Notes: generated by a model not told the origin, from the letters alone. A stretch of 64,000 nucleotides of DNA from Ignavibacteria bacterium (GCA_016709315.1 JADJMZ010000005.1:186001-250000); one strand, 5' to 3'. Counted from the first letter of the stretch, positions 44,327 to 54,375 are shown. Translations and numbers: made by a program.

Positions 44327-45319
44327 ATGAATGAATTTCAGAAAATGTTTAAAGACAAGATAGTCCTTGCCCCTATGGAGGATGTATCCGAACCTCCGTT
44401 CAGGCTGATCGCAAAACGTCTGGGAGCGGATATTGTCTACACTGAATTTATTTCCGCGGAAGGACTCATTAGAGACGCAAGAAAAGCCAGAGCTAAACTT
44501 TTCTTTTATGAAGAAGAGAGACCTCTTTCTATTCAGATATTCGGTGGAAATGAAGAAGTACTTGGTGATGCTGCGAGGATCTCTGAAAGTGTCAATCCTG
44601 ATTTCATTGATATCAACTGCGGATGCTGGGTGAAAGATGTAGCTATGAGAGGCGCAGGCGCAGGACTTCTTAAGGACATTCCCAAGATGACAAGAATCGC
44701 AGAAAAAATAATCAGCAGTGTAAATCTCCCTGTAACATTAAAAACAAGACTCGGGTGGGATGAGAATTCGATTGTGATAGTCGAAGTTGCAAAGATACTT
44801 GAAAAGACCGGAATACAAGCGCTGACAGTTCACTGCCGGCTTCGTCATCAGGGCAATAAAGGAGAAGCTGACTGGACATGGGTTAAAAGAATTAAAGATG
44901 CCGGTGTTCAGATTCCTATTATTTTAAACGGAAATATAAAAACTCCCGAAGATGTAAAATATGTGTTCGATACTTTCTGTCCTGATGGCGTTATGATCGG
45001 ACAGGCGGCTATTCAGAATCCGTGGATATTCAGGCAGGCGAAATTTTATCTGAAAAACGGTTATCACGAAGAAGAACCGTCAGTTGAAGAGAAAATTGAT
45101 ATCTGTATTGAACATCTGAGATTATCAGTCGAACTCAAAGGTGAAAAATACGGCGTCCTTGAACACAGGAAACATTATTCGGGCTATCTGAAAAATCTGA
45201 GGGATGTCAGCAAGTTCAGACTCGAGCTTATGCAGTTTCATGAATTCGAACCGATAAAGGAAAAATTATTAAGATTCAAAGAAGAATATGTTTTGCAGGA
45301 ACATGAAAGTTCAAATTAG
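44327..45319 (+). CDS. dus: tRNA-dihydrouridine synthase (Dus family)
   Basis: FMN enzyme reducing uridine in tRNA. From ATG 44327 the protein is 330 residues: VLAPMEDVSEPPFR (FMN site), the cysteine loop INCGCWVKDVAMRGAGAGLL with C100 at the active position, LPVTLKTRLGW, HCRLRHQGNKGEADW and GVMIGQAAIQNPW. The usual proline after the catalytic cysteine is replaced by tryptophan (GCW for GCP). A TTG at 44309 would add six residues and is less likely. The family subclass (DusB against DusA/C) is not settled. Confidence 0.9.
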   Translation: MNEFQKMFKDKIVLAPMEDVSEPPFRLIAKRLGADIVYTEFISAEGLIRDARKARAKLFFYEEERPLSIQIFGGNEEVLGDAARISESVNPDFIDINCGCWVKDVAMRGAGAGLLKDIPKMTRIAEKIISSVNLPVTLKTRLGWDENSIVIVEVAKILEKTGIQALTVHCRLRHQGNKGEADWTWVKRIKDAGVQIPIILNGNIKTPEDVKYVFDTFCPDGVMIGQAAIQNPWIFRQAKFYLKNGYHEEEPSVEEKIDICIEHLRLSVELKGEKYGVLEHRKHYSGYLKNLRDVSKFRLELMQFHEFEPIKEKLLRFKEEYVLQEHESSN

Positions 45320-45366
45320 AAAGTACCTTTTACCAATTACAATTTTCTTAAATTTAAATTTAATAT

Positions 45367-46167
45367 ATGGAAGCATTAGCAGGATTACTTTTCGGATTCG
45401 GAGGAATAATAGGATTTATTCTAGTAATAGCTATACTCAGATCATTCAGGGTTCTGAATGAATATGAACGAGGCGTAATATTCCGTCTTGGAAAGTTTTC
45501 GGCGGTAAAAGGTCCTGGCCTTATAATACTTATTCCGCTTCTTGACAGAATGACTAAACTCAGTCTCAGAACGATTGCGCTTGACGTTCCCGGACAGGAT
45601 ATTATCACAAAGGATAATGTATCGGTGAAGGTTAATGCAGTCGTTTATTTCAAAGTAATCAATCCTCAGCTTGCGATAATTCAGGTCGAAGATTATATGT
45701 ATGCTACTTCACTTATTTCCCAGACAACATTAAGAACAGTTACCGGTCAGGGAGATCTTGATGATCTTCTTGGGCACAGGGAACTTGTAAATTCCCGTCT
45801 GAAGGAACTTATAGACAAATCTACCGAACCCTGGGGTATTCAGGTGATGAATGTGGAATTAAAGAATGTTGATCTTCCGGTCGAAATGATCCGCGCAATG
45901 TCCAGACAAGCGGAAGCTGAAAGAGATAAGAGAGCGAAGATCATAAACTCCGAGGGTGAATTCATGTCTGCTCAGAAACTTGCCGAAGCAGGAAAGATTC
46001 TCGGAACTGATCCGAACGCTCTGCAGCTCAGATATCTTCAGGTCATGACTGAGATCGCTACGGAAAAAACTTCTACTATGATAATTCCTTTGCCGATGGA
46101 AATTATGAGATACTTTACAAGCATGACGGAAAAATATGAAAGAGAGAATAAAGAAATTAATAAATAA
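45367..46167 (+). CDS. Slipin (SPFH/band 7 membrane protein)
   Basis: 266-residue stomatin-like protein. One N-terminal TM segment (about 8-24) is followed by the SPFH domain: NEYERGVIFRLGKF, GPGLIILIPLLD, VNAVVYFKVINP and TLRTVTGQGDLDDLL. A helical C-terminal part (MSRQAEAERDKRAKI) favours oligomerisation. Slipins form membrane microdomain rings; many are paired with an NfeD-like protein, which is not found here. The GH3 gene starts 7 bp downstream, so both are probably co-transcribed. Confidence 0.9.
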   Translation: MEALAGLLFGFGGIIGFILVIAILRSFRVLNEYERGVIFRLGKFSAVKGPGLIILIPLLDRMTKLSLRTIALDVPGQDIITKDNVSVKVNAVVYFKVINPQLAIIQVEDYMYATSLISQTTLRTVTGQGDLDDLLGHRELVNSRLKELIDKSTEPWGIQVMNVELKNVDLPVEMIRAMSRQAEAERDKRAKIINSEGEFMSAQKLAEAGKILGTDPNALQLRYLQVMTEIATEKTSTMIIPLPMEIMRYFTSMTEKYERENKEINK

Positions 46168-46174
46168 TTAGATT

Positions 46175-47947
46175 ATGAATAAATTGTTTTCAATGAATGT
46201 ATTTTTTATCTCTCTTCTGATTTCACTCCTTGGTTCAAATGAAATCTTAAAAAATAATATTTCAGAAAATAAGATAGAAAAAAAATCAGCTCCGGATCTC
46301 TTTTCAGAATCAAATCAGTGGACTGAGAATAAATTAAACTCAATGACACTCCGTGAAAAGATAGCTCAGATGATAATCACAAATTCATTCGGGTATGCAC
46401 TGGATAATAATTCGGCTGAATATAAAAGACTTTCTAACCTTATTGTAAATGAAAAAGTCGGAGGCGTTATTTTTTTCAAGGGGAATTCCGTTCAGCAGGC
46501 GGAGCTTACAAATTCGCTTCAGTCTTTGTCTGAAACTCCCCTTCTCATCTCTGCAGATTATGAGCGCGGAACAAAGATGCGCCTCGATGACGGAAGTCTT
46601 TTCCCAAGCAATATGGCTCTCGGAGCTACAAGAAATCCTGAACTCGCATATCTTATGGGAATTCAAATTGCTAAGGAATGCAGATCTATAGGAGTTCACC
46701 AGAATTATGCACCCGTAGTTGACGTTAACAATAATTCTCTGAACCCTATAATCAATGTTAGGTCTTACGGTGAAGATCCGTCGCTTGTCTCGTCTATGTC
46801 AGAGAAATTTATCAAAGGACTGCAGGAAGGAAATGTGATAGCAACTGCAAAACATTTTCCGGGACACGGTGATACAGATATTGATTCTCACAGCGATCTG
46901 CCTGTACTGAATTTCAGCAGGGAAAGACTTGACAATCTCGAACTCATTCCTTTTAAGAATGCAATAAAAAATAATGTGATGTCAGTAATGATAGCTCATC
47001 TGTCGCTCCCCTCTCTTGATGCTGAAGCTAATGTTCCTGCTTCTTTATCGAAGAATATTGTCGAAGGATTGCTGATAAATGAACTTAAATTCAACGGGCT
47101 TATTGTTACCGATGCACTGAATATGGCAGGTGTTGTCAATCATTTTTCCGTACGGGAAGTCGCTCTGAGATGCGTAAATGCAGGGATAGATCTGATACTA
47201 ATGCCTCAGGGAGAAACTGAAGCTATTGATGCAATTGAAAATTCAGTGAATAACGGTTCGATCAGCGAAGAAAGAATAAATCTCTCCGCAAAAAAAATTC
47301 TGAACGCCAAAAGCTGGCTTAAACTTGATGAAAATAAACTTTCAGATGTCAGCAAAGTTTCTTCGATTGTAAATTCAGATGAATCAATGAAAATTTCTCA
47401 GCAGATAGCTGATGAATCAATCACATTAGTAAAAAACAGTTACAACATTCTACCTTTCACAATGGCAAGTGAAATGTCCTGTCTTATTGTTTCTATGAAT
47501 AACGGTAATGAAAAAGCAAATTCAGATTTCTTTCTGAGTAAATTCAACGAAGAGAATAAATTTAAAAGCACTTCCTTTTTTGATCTCACGGGTGATGTAA
47601 TTAATTCAAATGAAATATTAAGCGAAGCATCTTCTTACGACGTTGTAATAGTCCCTGTCTATGCAAAAGTAAAGATCAAGACAGGAACAGTCGGTCTTCC
47701 TCAGTCACAATTAGACCTTATTAATTCACTCATATCAAATGGTAAAAAGGTTGTAGTGGTCTCTTTCGGAAATCCTTATCTTATACAGGGTTTTCCAGAA
47801 GTGGGTTCCTATATCTGCGCTTATGCTGATGCGGAGACTTCTATTAATTCAGTTATAAAATCATTTTACGGAACTATAAAATACAAAGGCAAATTACCTG
47901 TTTCAATCAGCAATGAATTCAAATACGGTGATGGAATTACAAATTAG
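46175..47947 (+). CDS. Glycoside hydrolase family 3 enzyme (NagZ-like beta-N-acetylhexosaminidase)
   Basis: 590-residue exported enzyme. A signal segment (about residues 6-20) is followed by the GH3 barrel with KHFPGHGDTDIDSHSDLPVL, the His/Asp loop characteristic of N-acetylhexosaminidases of this family, and the nucleophile loop VTDALNMAGV. A second domain covers about 410-585. NagZ-type enzymes remove GlcNAc from peptidoglycan fragments; membrane or periplasmic location is suggested by the signal. Size, with the C-terminal domain, is larger than E. coli NagZ and fits Bacteroidetes forms. It overlaps the next gene by 17 bp. Confidence 0.88.
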   Translation: MNKLFSMNVFFISLLISLLGSNEILKNNISENKIEKKSAPDLFSESNQWTENKLNSMTLREKIAQMIITNSFGYALDNNSAEYKRLSNLIVNEKVGGVIFFKGNSVQQAELTNSLQSLSETPLLISADYERGTKMRLDDGSLFPSNMALGATRNPELAYLMGIQIAKECRSIGVHQNYAPVVDVNNNSLNPIINVRSYGEDPSLVSSMSEKFIKGLQEGNVIATAKHFPGHGDTDIDSHSDLPVLNFSRERLDNLELIPFKNAIKNNVMSVMIAHLSLPSLDAEANVPASLSKNIVEGLLINELKFNGLIVTDALNMAGVVNHFSVREVALRCVNAGIDLILMPQGETEAIDAIENSVNNGSISEERINLSAKKILNAKSWLKLDENKLSDVSKVSSIVNSDESMKISQQIADESITLVKNSYNILPFTMASEMSCLIVSMNNGNEKANSDFFLSKFNEENKFKSTSFFDLTGDVINSNEILSEASSYDVVIVPVYAKVKIKTGTVGLPQSQLDLINSLISNGKKVVVVSFGNPYLIQGFPEVGSYICAYADAETSINSVIKSFYGTIKYKGKLPVSISNEFKYGDGITN

Positions 47948-50045
47948 ATTATTCAAATCTGTTATCCTGAGTTTTTTTATCATAATTATATTTACCGCAG
48001 GAATATTTTCTCAGGATCTTGTGCAGAAATTTGACGGAATAAATTTCACCATTAACGGCAATACTTCTTACGCTCCTTTTAACGGAGGCCAGAACAATGC
48101 CCGTTACCAGCTCATTGACATTGACGGTGATAATGACTTTGACCTTTTTACTTTTGATAATGACACTACATTATATTTTTACAAAAATACCGGCACACCG
48201 CAAAACGCTTCATTCAAACTTATAACAACTCAGTTTCAGAATCTTAATTTCAAAAACTGGTTTTACTTCGTTGATATAGATATTGATAATGACTTCGATC
48301 TTTTCACAGGCGGAGATCTGCAGACAATAAAATATTATAAAAATACGGGAAGTACTACATTACCGGCTTATACTCTGATTACTGAAGAGCTGCGGACTAA
48401 TACGGACACTGTAATTTACAGCGAATCAAACAGCGTACCTGTATTCTGCGATATTGACGGTGACGGAGACAAGGATTTCTTTACCGGACAGGCGCTTGGA
48501 ACCATTGTGTATTATGAAAACATCGGTACCGGCTTAAACTTCAGTTTTAAATTTATTACAGACTTCTGGCAGAACCTGCTTATTATTTCTCCTGCATTGA
48601 ATGAAAGACACGGAGCAAATTCAATTGAATTCACAGACATTGATGCTGACAATGATTTCGATCTGTTCTGGGGAGATCTTTTTTCAAAAGGAATTTATTT
48701 TATCAGAAATAACGGCACTCCTGCAAATCCGGATGTTGCAATTGTAGATTCGGTTTATCCTCACAACTCTTCATTCATCTCGCAGGGATATAATTCAACA
48801 AGATTTGCAGACATAGACGCTGACGGAGATAAGGATCTGTTTATTTCTGTTCTTTACTCTTCGCAGAATCAGAATAATTTTGCTTTTTACAGAAATAACG
48901 GAACTGCTGCTGCTGCAAACTTCGCAAGGATAACTGATAATTATCTTGTAAATGTTGATGTAGGAGGCAACAGCAATATAGTGTTTACAGATATTGACAA
49001 TGACAACGATAAAGATATAATTATAGGTAATGACATACCTGCGAAGCTCACATTGTTCAGAAATACAGGAACAGTTTTTTCCCCTTCATTTAATCTTGAA
49101 ATAGATTCAATACCTTTGAGATCTGCACCATTCAATTATACTTACGCTCCTGCATTCGCTGACATTGACAATGACGGTGACTTGGATCTATTTCTGGGAA
49201 GTTATATAAAAGATTCTCTCTGGTTTTTCAGGAATACAGGAAGCTCAGCAAATTATGTATTCACTTATGCAGGAACAGGCAGACAAAACGGAATTGATTC
49301 AATGGGTCAAAGCAGCGTTCCGGTTTTTGCTGATATTGATAATGACAATGACAAAGACCTTTTCATAGGGGCATCGAACGGAAGAATTTTTTATTATGAG
49401 AATACAGGTACTCCTTCAGTCTTTCAGTTCACTTTAAGATCAGCTTATTACAATTCAATAGACATTGGTGATGACGCTGTACCGAGATTTTTTGATATTG
49501 ACGGAGATAATGACTACGATCTTTTCATTGGCAGACGGGACGGCAGAATTTCGTTTTACAAAAATAACGGGAGTCCGGCTATTCCGGTGTTTACATTGGA
49601 AACAAATGAATACAAAAACATTGTCAACCATCAGAACGCCTGTCCGGAGTTTGTTGATATTGATAATGATACTGATCCTGATCTTTTTATTGGTAATGTA
49701 AAAGGAGGAATTTTCTTTTATCAGAATCAGAAAGTATCTTATGCAGAAAACAATTCAGTATCAGTTCCGGGCAGATTCACACTTTACCAGAATTATCCAA
49801 ATCCATTTAATCCTGGAACTGTCATAAAATACGAACTAAATAACCCCGGCAACATTACTTTGAAAATTTATGACATCACAGGTAATGAAGTTGCGGTTCT
49901 TGAAAATGAATTCAAACCCGCCGGTGAATACACAATAAATTTTAATGCTTGTGATAATATTAACGATCTGCCGAGCGGAATTTATTTCTATCGTCTTACA
50001 GCAGGAGGTTTCACCGAAAGCAAAAGAATGTTGTATATTAAATAG
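47931..50045 (+). CDS. T9SS-secreted FG-GAP/VCBS-repeat protein
   Basis: Exported protein of 704 residues from ATG 47931 (MELQIRLFKSVILSFF signal). The frame is open from 47913, but the later ATG leaves a normal signal peptide. About ten repeats contain DIDxDxDxDLF motifs (for example DIDGDNDFDLF, DIDNDNDKDLF), Ca-binding-type loops of FG-GAP beta-propellers as in integrin-like proteins. The C-terminus is a type A T9SS sorting domain (LYQNYPNPFNPGTVIKYELN, PSGIYFYRL, KRMLYIK). Its start overlaps the GH3 gene end. Confidence 0.88.
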   Translation: MELQIRLFKSVILSFFIIIIFTAGIFSQDLVQKFDGINFTINGNTSYAPFNGGQNNARYQLIDIDGDNDFDLFTFDNDTTLYFYKNTGTPQNASFKLITTQFQNLNFKNWFYFVDIDIDNDFDLFTGGDLQTIKYYKNTGSTTLPAYTLITEELRTNTDTVIYSESNSVPVFCDIDGDGDKDFFTGQALGTIVYYENIGTGLNFSFKFITDFWQNLLIISPALNERHGANSIEFTDIDADNDFDLFWGDLFSKGIYFIRNNGTPANPDVAIVDSVYPHNSSFISQGYNSTRFADIDADGDKDLFISVLYSSQNQNNFAFYRNNGTAAAANFARITDNYLVNVDVGGNSNIVFTDIDNDNDKDIIIGNDIPAKLTLFRNTGTVFSPSFNLEIDSIPLRSAPFNYTYAPAFADIDNDGDLDLFLGSYIKDSLWFFRNTGSSANYVFTYAGTGRQNGIDSMGQSSVPVFADIDNDNDKDLFIGASNGRIFYYENTGTPSVFQFTLRSAYYNSIDIGDDAVPRFFDIDGDNDYDLFIGRRDGRISFYKNNGSPAIPVFTLETNEYKNIVNHQNACPEFVDIDNDTDPDLFIGNVKGGIFFYQNQKVSYAENNSVSVPGRFTLYQNYPNPFNPGTVIKYELNNPGNITLKIYDITGNEVAVLENEFKPAGEYTINFNACDNINDLPSGIYFYRLTAGGFTESKRMLYIK

Positions 50046-50101
50046 GAATAAATTAATTTGTATACATACAACTACCCCAAAAAAATTTTAACTTAAATTA
50101 T

Positions 50102-51949
50102 ATGGAAAAAAAATTACAATTACTGATTGCTGTCATTTTATTTGCAGTCACACTGACAAATATTTCTCTCGCAGGTGACAGAAATATTCTGCTCGAAAGA
50201 TTTACAAGTTCAACATGCGGTCCCTGTGCAACCGCTAATCCTGCGCTTGATGCATTTCTATCAGCTACGGATCCAAACAGATTATCAAGTGTAAGTTATC
50301 ACATGAACTGGCCGGCGCCGGGCAATGACCCGATGTATCTGGCTAATCCAACAGATAATACTTCGAGAAGAACTCAGTACGGCGTTAATTCTATTCCTTA
50401 CTGGTTCATGGACGGAACATATATCAACGGTGTATCACAGCCGGTCCTGCAGGCTGCATTTGATTCCAGAACAAATGTTTTAAGTCCGATTACAATAGTA
50501 GTTACAGAAACTGCAAACGGAAATAATATTACAGTTAAAGCTGATATCTATTGTGAATTCGGAGTTTCAATTCCTACAGCTATAGTTCATTTTTCAGTCG
50601 GAGAAAAATTAATTACTTATGCATCTCCTCCCGGAACAAACGGAGAAAGAATTTTCAAAAATGTTTTCAGAAAACTTTTCCCATCTACAGGAACGCCGGT
50701 TACATTATTACCGGGAAAGAAGATTAGCTTAGAGTTTAATTATACACTCGATCCGTCATGGCAGTTAAGTCAGATAGAAAATATTGTTTTTGTTCAGGGA
50801 TATGCAAATGAAATTTATAATTCCGGAAAACCTACAACTGATTTTAATTTAATTTCAGCGCCGGCGTATAAAGTTGTAAATCTTGGACAATCCCAAAGCG
50901 CTGATTACAAAGTTAAGATTCCGGTAATAGCTTCCGGTTTCAATTCAGCTGTTACTTTTACTGCAGCTTTGGAAACTCCGGTTGCTGGTATAACTACAGA
51001 ATTTCCGGATGGAAACGTTCTTAGTAATTTTCCTGATTCTCTTGCTTTCAGAGTTAATTCTACTGCTGCCGTTCCGGCAGGTATTTACAAAGTAATAGTT
51101 ACCGGTACAAGCGCAAGCGGGAAGGTTCATAAAACAGTTATGAATTATCTGGTTGGTAAAAATTATGCGCTCTTTGGAGCTAACAGATCTCAGGCATCTT
51201 ACAAAGTAGACAATGTTTCTTATAATACATCCAGATTATTCACGTGGGATATAGGATCGTCACATACAGTCGAAGCTGTATCACCAATTACTGTTGGCAA
51301 TACAAGATATGTATTCCAGAACTGGAGCAATGGCGGACCAATTTCGCAAACCATTAATGTCGGAACTCAGGAAATTAATCTTTTTGCAACTTATAAGATT
51401 CAATACAAACTATTGGGATTAGTAAGCCCTTCAGGAATTCCTGCTACAGTAAACGGCGGAAATATATTTTATGATTCAGCAGCCGTTGCTACTATCTCTC
51501 CTGATCCTATGCAGGTTCAGTTCAACGGTAAAACATATTTCTTTCAGTCATGGTTAGGTTCTGGAACAGGTTCATACACCGGACCAAATCCAACCCCATC
51601 TCTGTCTGTAAATAATATCTTTGTGGAAACTGCGATTTATGATACAATTGATGTAGGAATTTCTAACTACAGTTCGGTCATTCCTTCAAAGTTTGAACTA
51701 TATCAGAATTATCCGAATCCGTTTAATCCTGTGACTAACATTAAATTCGATATTGCAAAATCTTCTTTTACTACTCTGAAAGTTTATAATTCACTCGGTA
51801 AAGAAGTTGCTTTACTAGTAAATGAAAATCTCAATCCGGGAAGTTATCAGTATTCATTTGACGCCGGTAATTATCCGAGCGGAATTTATTATTATAAGAT
51901 AAGTACCGGATCTTACAATGAAATTAAGAAAATGATATTGATCAAATAA
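50102..51949 (+). CDS. T9SS-secreted thioredoxin-fold (Omp28-like) protein
   Basis: 615-residue exported protein. After the signal (about residues 1-24) comes a thioredoxin-like domain with CGPC (C39, C42) in ERFTSSTCGPCATANP, followed by a GDP-type YWFMDGTY segment and an Ig-like domain, then a region ending in a type A T9SS sorting domain (LYQNYPNPFNPVTNIKFDI, PSGIYYYKI, KKMILIK). It resembles Omp28-family surface thiol proteins of the Bacteroidetes. The gene starts 56 bp after the FG-GAP gene stop. A terminator follows. Confidence 0.85.
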   Translation: MEKKLQLLIAVILFAVTLTNISLAGDRNILLERFTSSTCGPCATANPALDAFLSATDPNRLSSVSYHMNWPAPGNDPMYLANPTDNTSRRTQYGVNSIPYWFMDGTYINGVSQPVLQAAFDSRTNVLSPITIVVTETANGNNITVKADIYCEFGVSIPTAIVHFSVGEKLITYASPPGTNGERIFKNVFRKLFPSTGTPVTLLPGKKISLEFNYTLDPSWQLSQIENIVFVQGYANEIYNSGKPTTDFNLISAPAYKVVNLGQSQSADYKVKIPVIASGFNSAVTFTAALETPVAGITTEFPDGNVLSNFPDSLAFRVNSTAAVPAGIYKVIVTGTSASGKVHKTVMNYLVGKNYALFGANRSQASYKVDNVSYNTSRLFTWDIGSSHTVEAVSPITVGNTRYVFQNWSNGGPISQTINVGTQEINLFATYKIQYKLLGLVSPSGIPATVNGGNIFYDSAAVATISPDPMQVQFNGKTYFFQSWLGSGTGSYTGPNPTPSLSVNNIFVETAIYDTIDVGISNYSSVIPSKFELYQNYPNPFNPVTNIKFDIAKSSFTTLKVYNSLGKEVALLVNENLNPGSYQYSFDAGNYPSGIYYYKISTGSYNEIKKMILIK

Positions 51950-51970
51950 ATATATTATTCATTTTTTATT

Positions 51971-52006
51971 AAAAGCCGGCAGGATTATTTTCTTCCGGCT
52001 TTTTTA
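51971..52006 (+). terminator. Rho-independent terminator after the thioredoxin-fold gene
   Basis: Stem AAAGCCGG/CCGGCTTT (51972-51979 and 51995-52002) with a 15-base loop, followed by T residues, 22 bp after the stop codon. Confidence 0.9.
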
Positions 52007-52175
52007 ATGTTGTCTGCCATTTAAAAAGACATTATCATTTGCTTAAAATATACACGGAATGACTTTTTTCATAAATTATAATCCGGGATAAAATTATTTC
52101 TGTTAATGGAAACCCAATCGGAATTTTTTCGTCTAAACATGTAACTAATCTTTTTAAATTTAAAATCTATTACTC

Positions 52176-53024
52176 ATGAAAAAAATTTTTCTGATTGCAT
52201 TTTCATTTTTTATTTCAGCACAACTTTCAGCTCAGAATTACATTGATTTTACTAATCACTATAAATCTTTCCGGCTATTTGAAAAACCATCAATAGAACT
52301 CAATTACGGATCTTCCGGCATTAAGCTTAACGGTACCGCAAATAATCTTGCAAACGCAGGTCTTATTGAACTTAAACTTGGATTTACAACAAAAAGAAAA
52401 AGTTATTTCGGCAAAGACATCACAGGATATGAAAACAGATATTTTTTTGTTGGAAATGCTTCCGATAAAAACAATCCTAAGTCTAAAGGAAACGAAGAAA
52501 TAAAAAATGACCTCTGGAGATTCGGTTTCGGAAACAAGGATGCTTACGGACTTAAACTTGGTTCAGTTGAAATTATGCCTTACAATTCTAATTCATTCGC
52601 CTGGTCGAAATTCACTTATGACAACGGAGCTATGACTACTGAAGCGGATAAGAACTATTACAATGACTTTAACGATGTGTTCAGATTCGGAAGCGTGACA
52701 GAAGGCGGAATAAACCTGCAGTTAACTCCGGGCTTTTCCATTCAGCCGCAGTTTGAAACAGCAATCATATTTCCAAGACACCTTTTCGGTAAGCAGCTTA
52801 TGAGCAGCGTAATAGAAATGAGCGGATATTATCTTATTGATAATTTCACAAAAAAGATAATGAGGAATGCTCCTGCTGCAGGAACTTTCGTGAATTTCAT
52901 TCTTAAGAATGCTTATGAATTTGGATTCTATCAGCTCAGAAAAGACAAGATGAACTGGCCGTTTAACAGCGCAGCTCCGATGAGGTATTATACTTATAAG
53001 TTAGGATTAGCTTTCACATTCTGA
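52176..53024 (+). CDS. Hypothetical outer-membrane-like protein
   Basis: 282-residue protein with a clear signal peptide (KKIFLIAFSFFISAQLSAQN). I recognise no family. The mature part has many alternating aromatic and glycine residues and a strong final YYTYKLGLAFTF strand ending in phenylalanine, as in outer-membrane beta-barrels. It converges directly with yraN without gap. Function is unknown; barrel assignment is from composition only. Confidence 0.65.
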   Translation: MKKIFLIAFSFFISAQLSAQNYIDFTNHYKSFRLFEKPSIELNYGSSGIKLNGTANNLANAGLIELKLGFTTKRKSYFGKDITGYENRYFFVGNASDKNNPKSKGNEEIKNDLWRFGFGNKDAYGLKLGSVEIMPYNSNSFAWSKFTYDNGAMTTEADKNYYNDFNDVFRFGSVTEGGINLQLTPGFSIQPQFETAIIFPRHLFGKQLMSSVIEMSGYYLIDNFTKKIMRNAPAAGTFVNFILKNAYEFGFYQLRKDKMNWPFNSAAPMRYYTYKLGLAFTF

Positions 53025-53393
53025 TCAGAATGCATTTTCGATGTGATTGATCTCAGCTTTTTCATCAGCAAGTAAAATGCTGACAACATCTATCCTCATA
53101 TCATGATTTGAAAACTGAGGAAAATTATTTACAAAACCAAGTGCGGCTTTTCTGATATTATTCTGTTTTGAAACTGTAATGGATTCTTCAGGCAAGCCGT
53201 ATTTTTTATTCCTTCGTGTCTTAACTTCAGCGAATACAAGCATTTTGTTTTTTTCATCTTCAAATATCAGATCAATCTCGGCTCTTTCGTACCTGTAATT
53301 TGCTGTAATGAATTTATAATTTTTTTTCAAAAGAAAATTCTTTGCCATCAACTCACCGCTTTTGCCAAGACGGTTCTTATATATGCATTTCAT
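53025..53393 (-). CDS. yraN: YraN/UPF0102 family endonuclease-like protein
   Basis: 122-residue protein with the restriction-endonuclease-like fold core: GKSGELMAKNFLLKK, RYERAEIDLIFED and VFAEVKTRRNKKYG, where E-D-EVK residues form the metal site. Its cellular role is not established. Start ATG overlaps the rnhB stop by 4 bp, a conserved pairing in this phylum. Confidence 0.92.
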   Translation of the reverse strand: MKCIYKNRLGKSGELMAKNFLLKKNYKFITANYRYERAEIDLIFEDEKNKMLVFAEVKTRRNKKYGLPEESITVSKQNNIRKAALGFVNNFPQFSNHDMRIDVVSILLADEKAEINHIENAF

Positions 53394-53977
53394 CCGGAAG
53401 AGTTTAATTCGGAAATAATGTTTTTCAAAAAACTTTTTCTGTGTATCTCACAGAGTCCGTGCAGTCTTATCATTGCATAGTGCTCTTTCGTTGCATAACC
53501 TTTGTGTTTGTGAAAATTATATTCAGGAAATCTGATGTGATAACCACGCATAATATTGTCTCTTGTAACTTTTGCAAGAATGGACGCGCAGGAAATTTCG
53601 AATACCTTAGCATCACCGTCTATCACAGTCTCATAATCAAGATCCTTTTCATAATTATCAGGCAGTTTAAAATAATTTCCGTCAATAAAATATTTAGCCG
53701 GTTTGAGACTTAAATGCGCAATTGCAGAATGCATTGATTTCATAGTTGCTTTGAGAATGTTAGTGTTGTCAATTTCAATATTGTCAGTAATGCTTATTCT
53801 GTAATCGAGACAATTGTTTATTATCCTGAAAAAAAGTCTGTCCCTTTCAGATTCATTAAGCACTTTGGAATCATTTACTTCTTCTATAATGAATCCTTTC
53901 TCAAACACTACTGCAGCAGCCACAACCGGACCTGCCAAAGGTCCCCTTCCCGCTTCATCTATTCCGCAAATAAGCAT
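53390..53977 (-). CDS. rnhB: Ribonuclease HII
   Basis: 195-residue enzyme cleaving RNA of RNA-DNA hybrids. Catalytic acidic residues sit in GIDEAGRGPLAGPVV (D6, E7), in the VIDGDAKVFEISCASILAKVTRD segment and in later positions. Length is typical. The gene heads a two-gene unit with yraN. Confidence 0.95.
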   Translation of the reverse strand: MLICGIDEAGRGPLAGPVVAAAVVFEKGFIIEEVNDSKVLNESERDRLFFRIINNCLDYRISITDNIEIDNTNILKATMKSMHSAIAHLSLKPAKYFIDGNYFKLPDNYEKDLDYETVIDGDAKVFEISCASILAKVTRDNIMRGYHIRFPEYNFHKHKGYATKEHYAMIRLHGLCEIHRKSFLKNIISELNSSG

Positions 53978-54074
53978 CCTGGTTTTTTTGAAAAATACTT
54001 TAAATCAAATCAACAATAAACTTAAATTATTGTTCGGTTTGAATTAACTTCGCACGACAAGACATTTTAGAAAT

Positions 54075-54150
54075 CAACACTGAGTCACAGAGACACAGCG
54101 ATAAGTAAACAATAAAATTAAAACTCTCTGCGTCTCTGATTCTCGTGTTG
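54075..54150. repeat. Palindromic element (R3-like)
   Basis: The arms CAACACTGAGTCACAGAGAC and GTCTCTGATTCTCGTGTTG form an imperfect hairpin with an AT-rich loop. The type is that of 13038. The rest of 53978-54375 is AT-rich without features. Confidence 0.55.
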
Positions 54151-54375
54151 AAGAAACCTTAGGTTTTGAGAAAGACTTTTATCAATGACAGAGATTGGCA
54201 GGAGTCAATTTACCGGAATTATTAATTAATAATTTTTTGTCGTGAAAATTAAAAAACCGGAAGATGAGTAACAGATGTTAAATCAAATTCTAAAAGTTAA
54301 TTAATTTTAAATTTCAATTTAAAAAGGAAAGTAATATTATGTAAAACGAAAATTTAACTTATCAAATTATAATTT

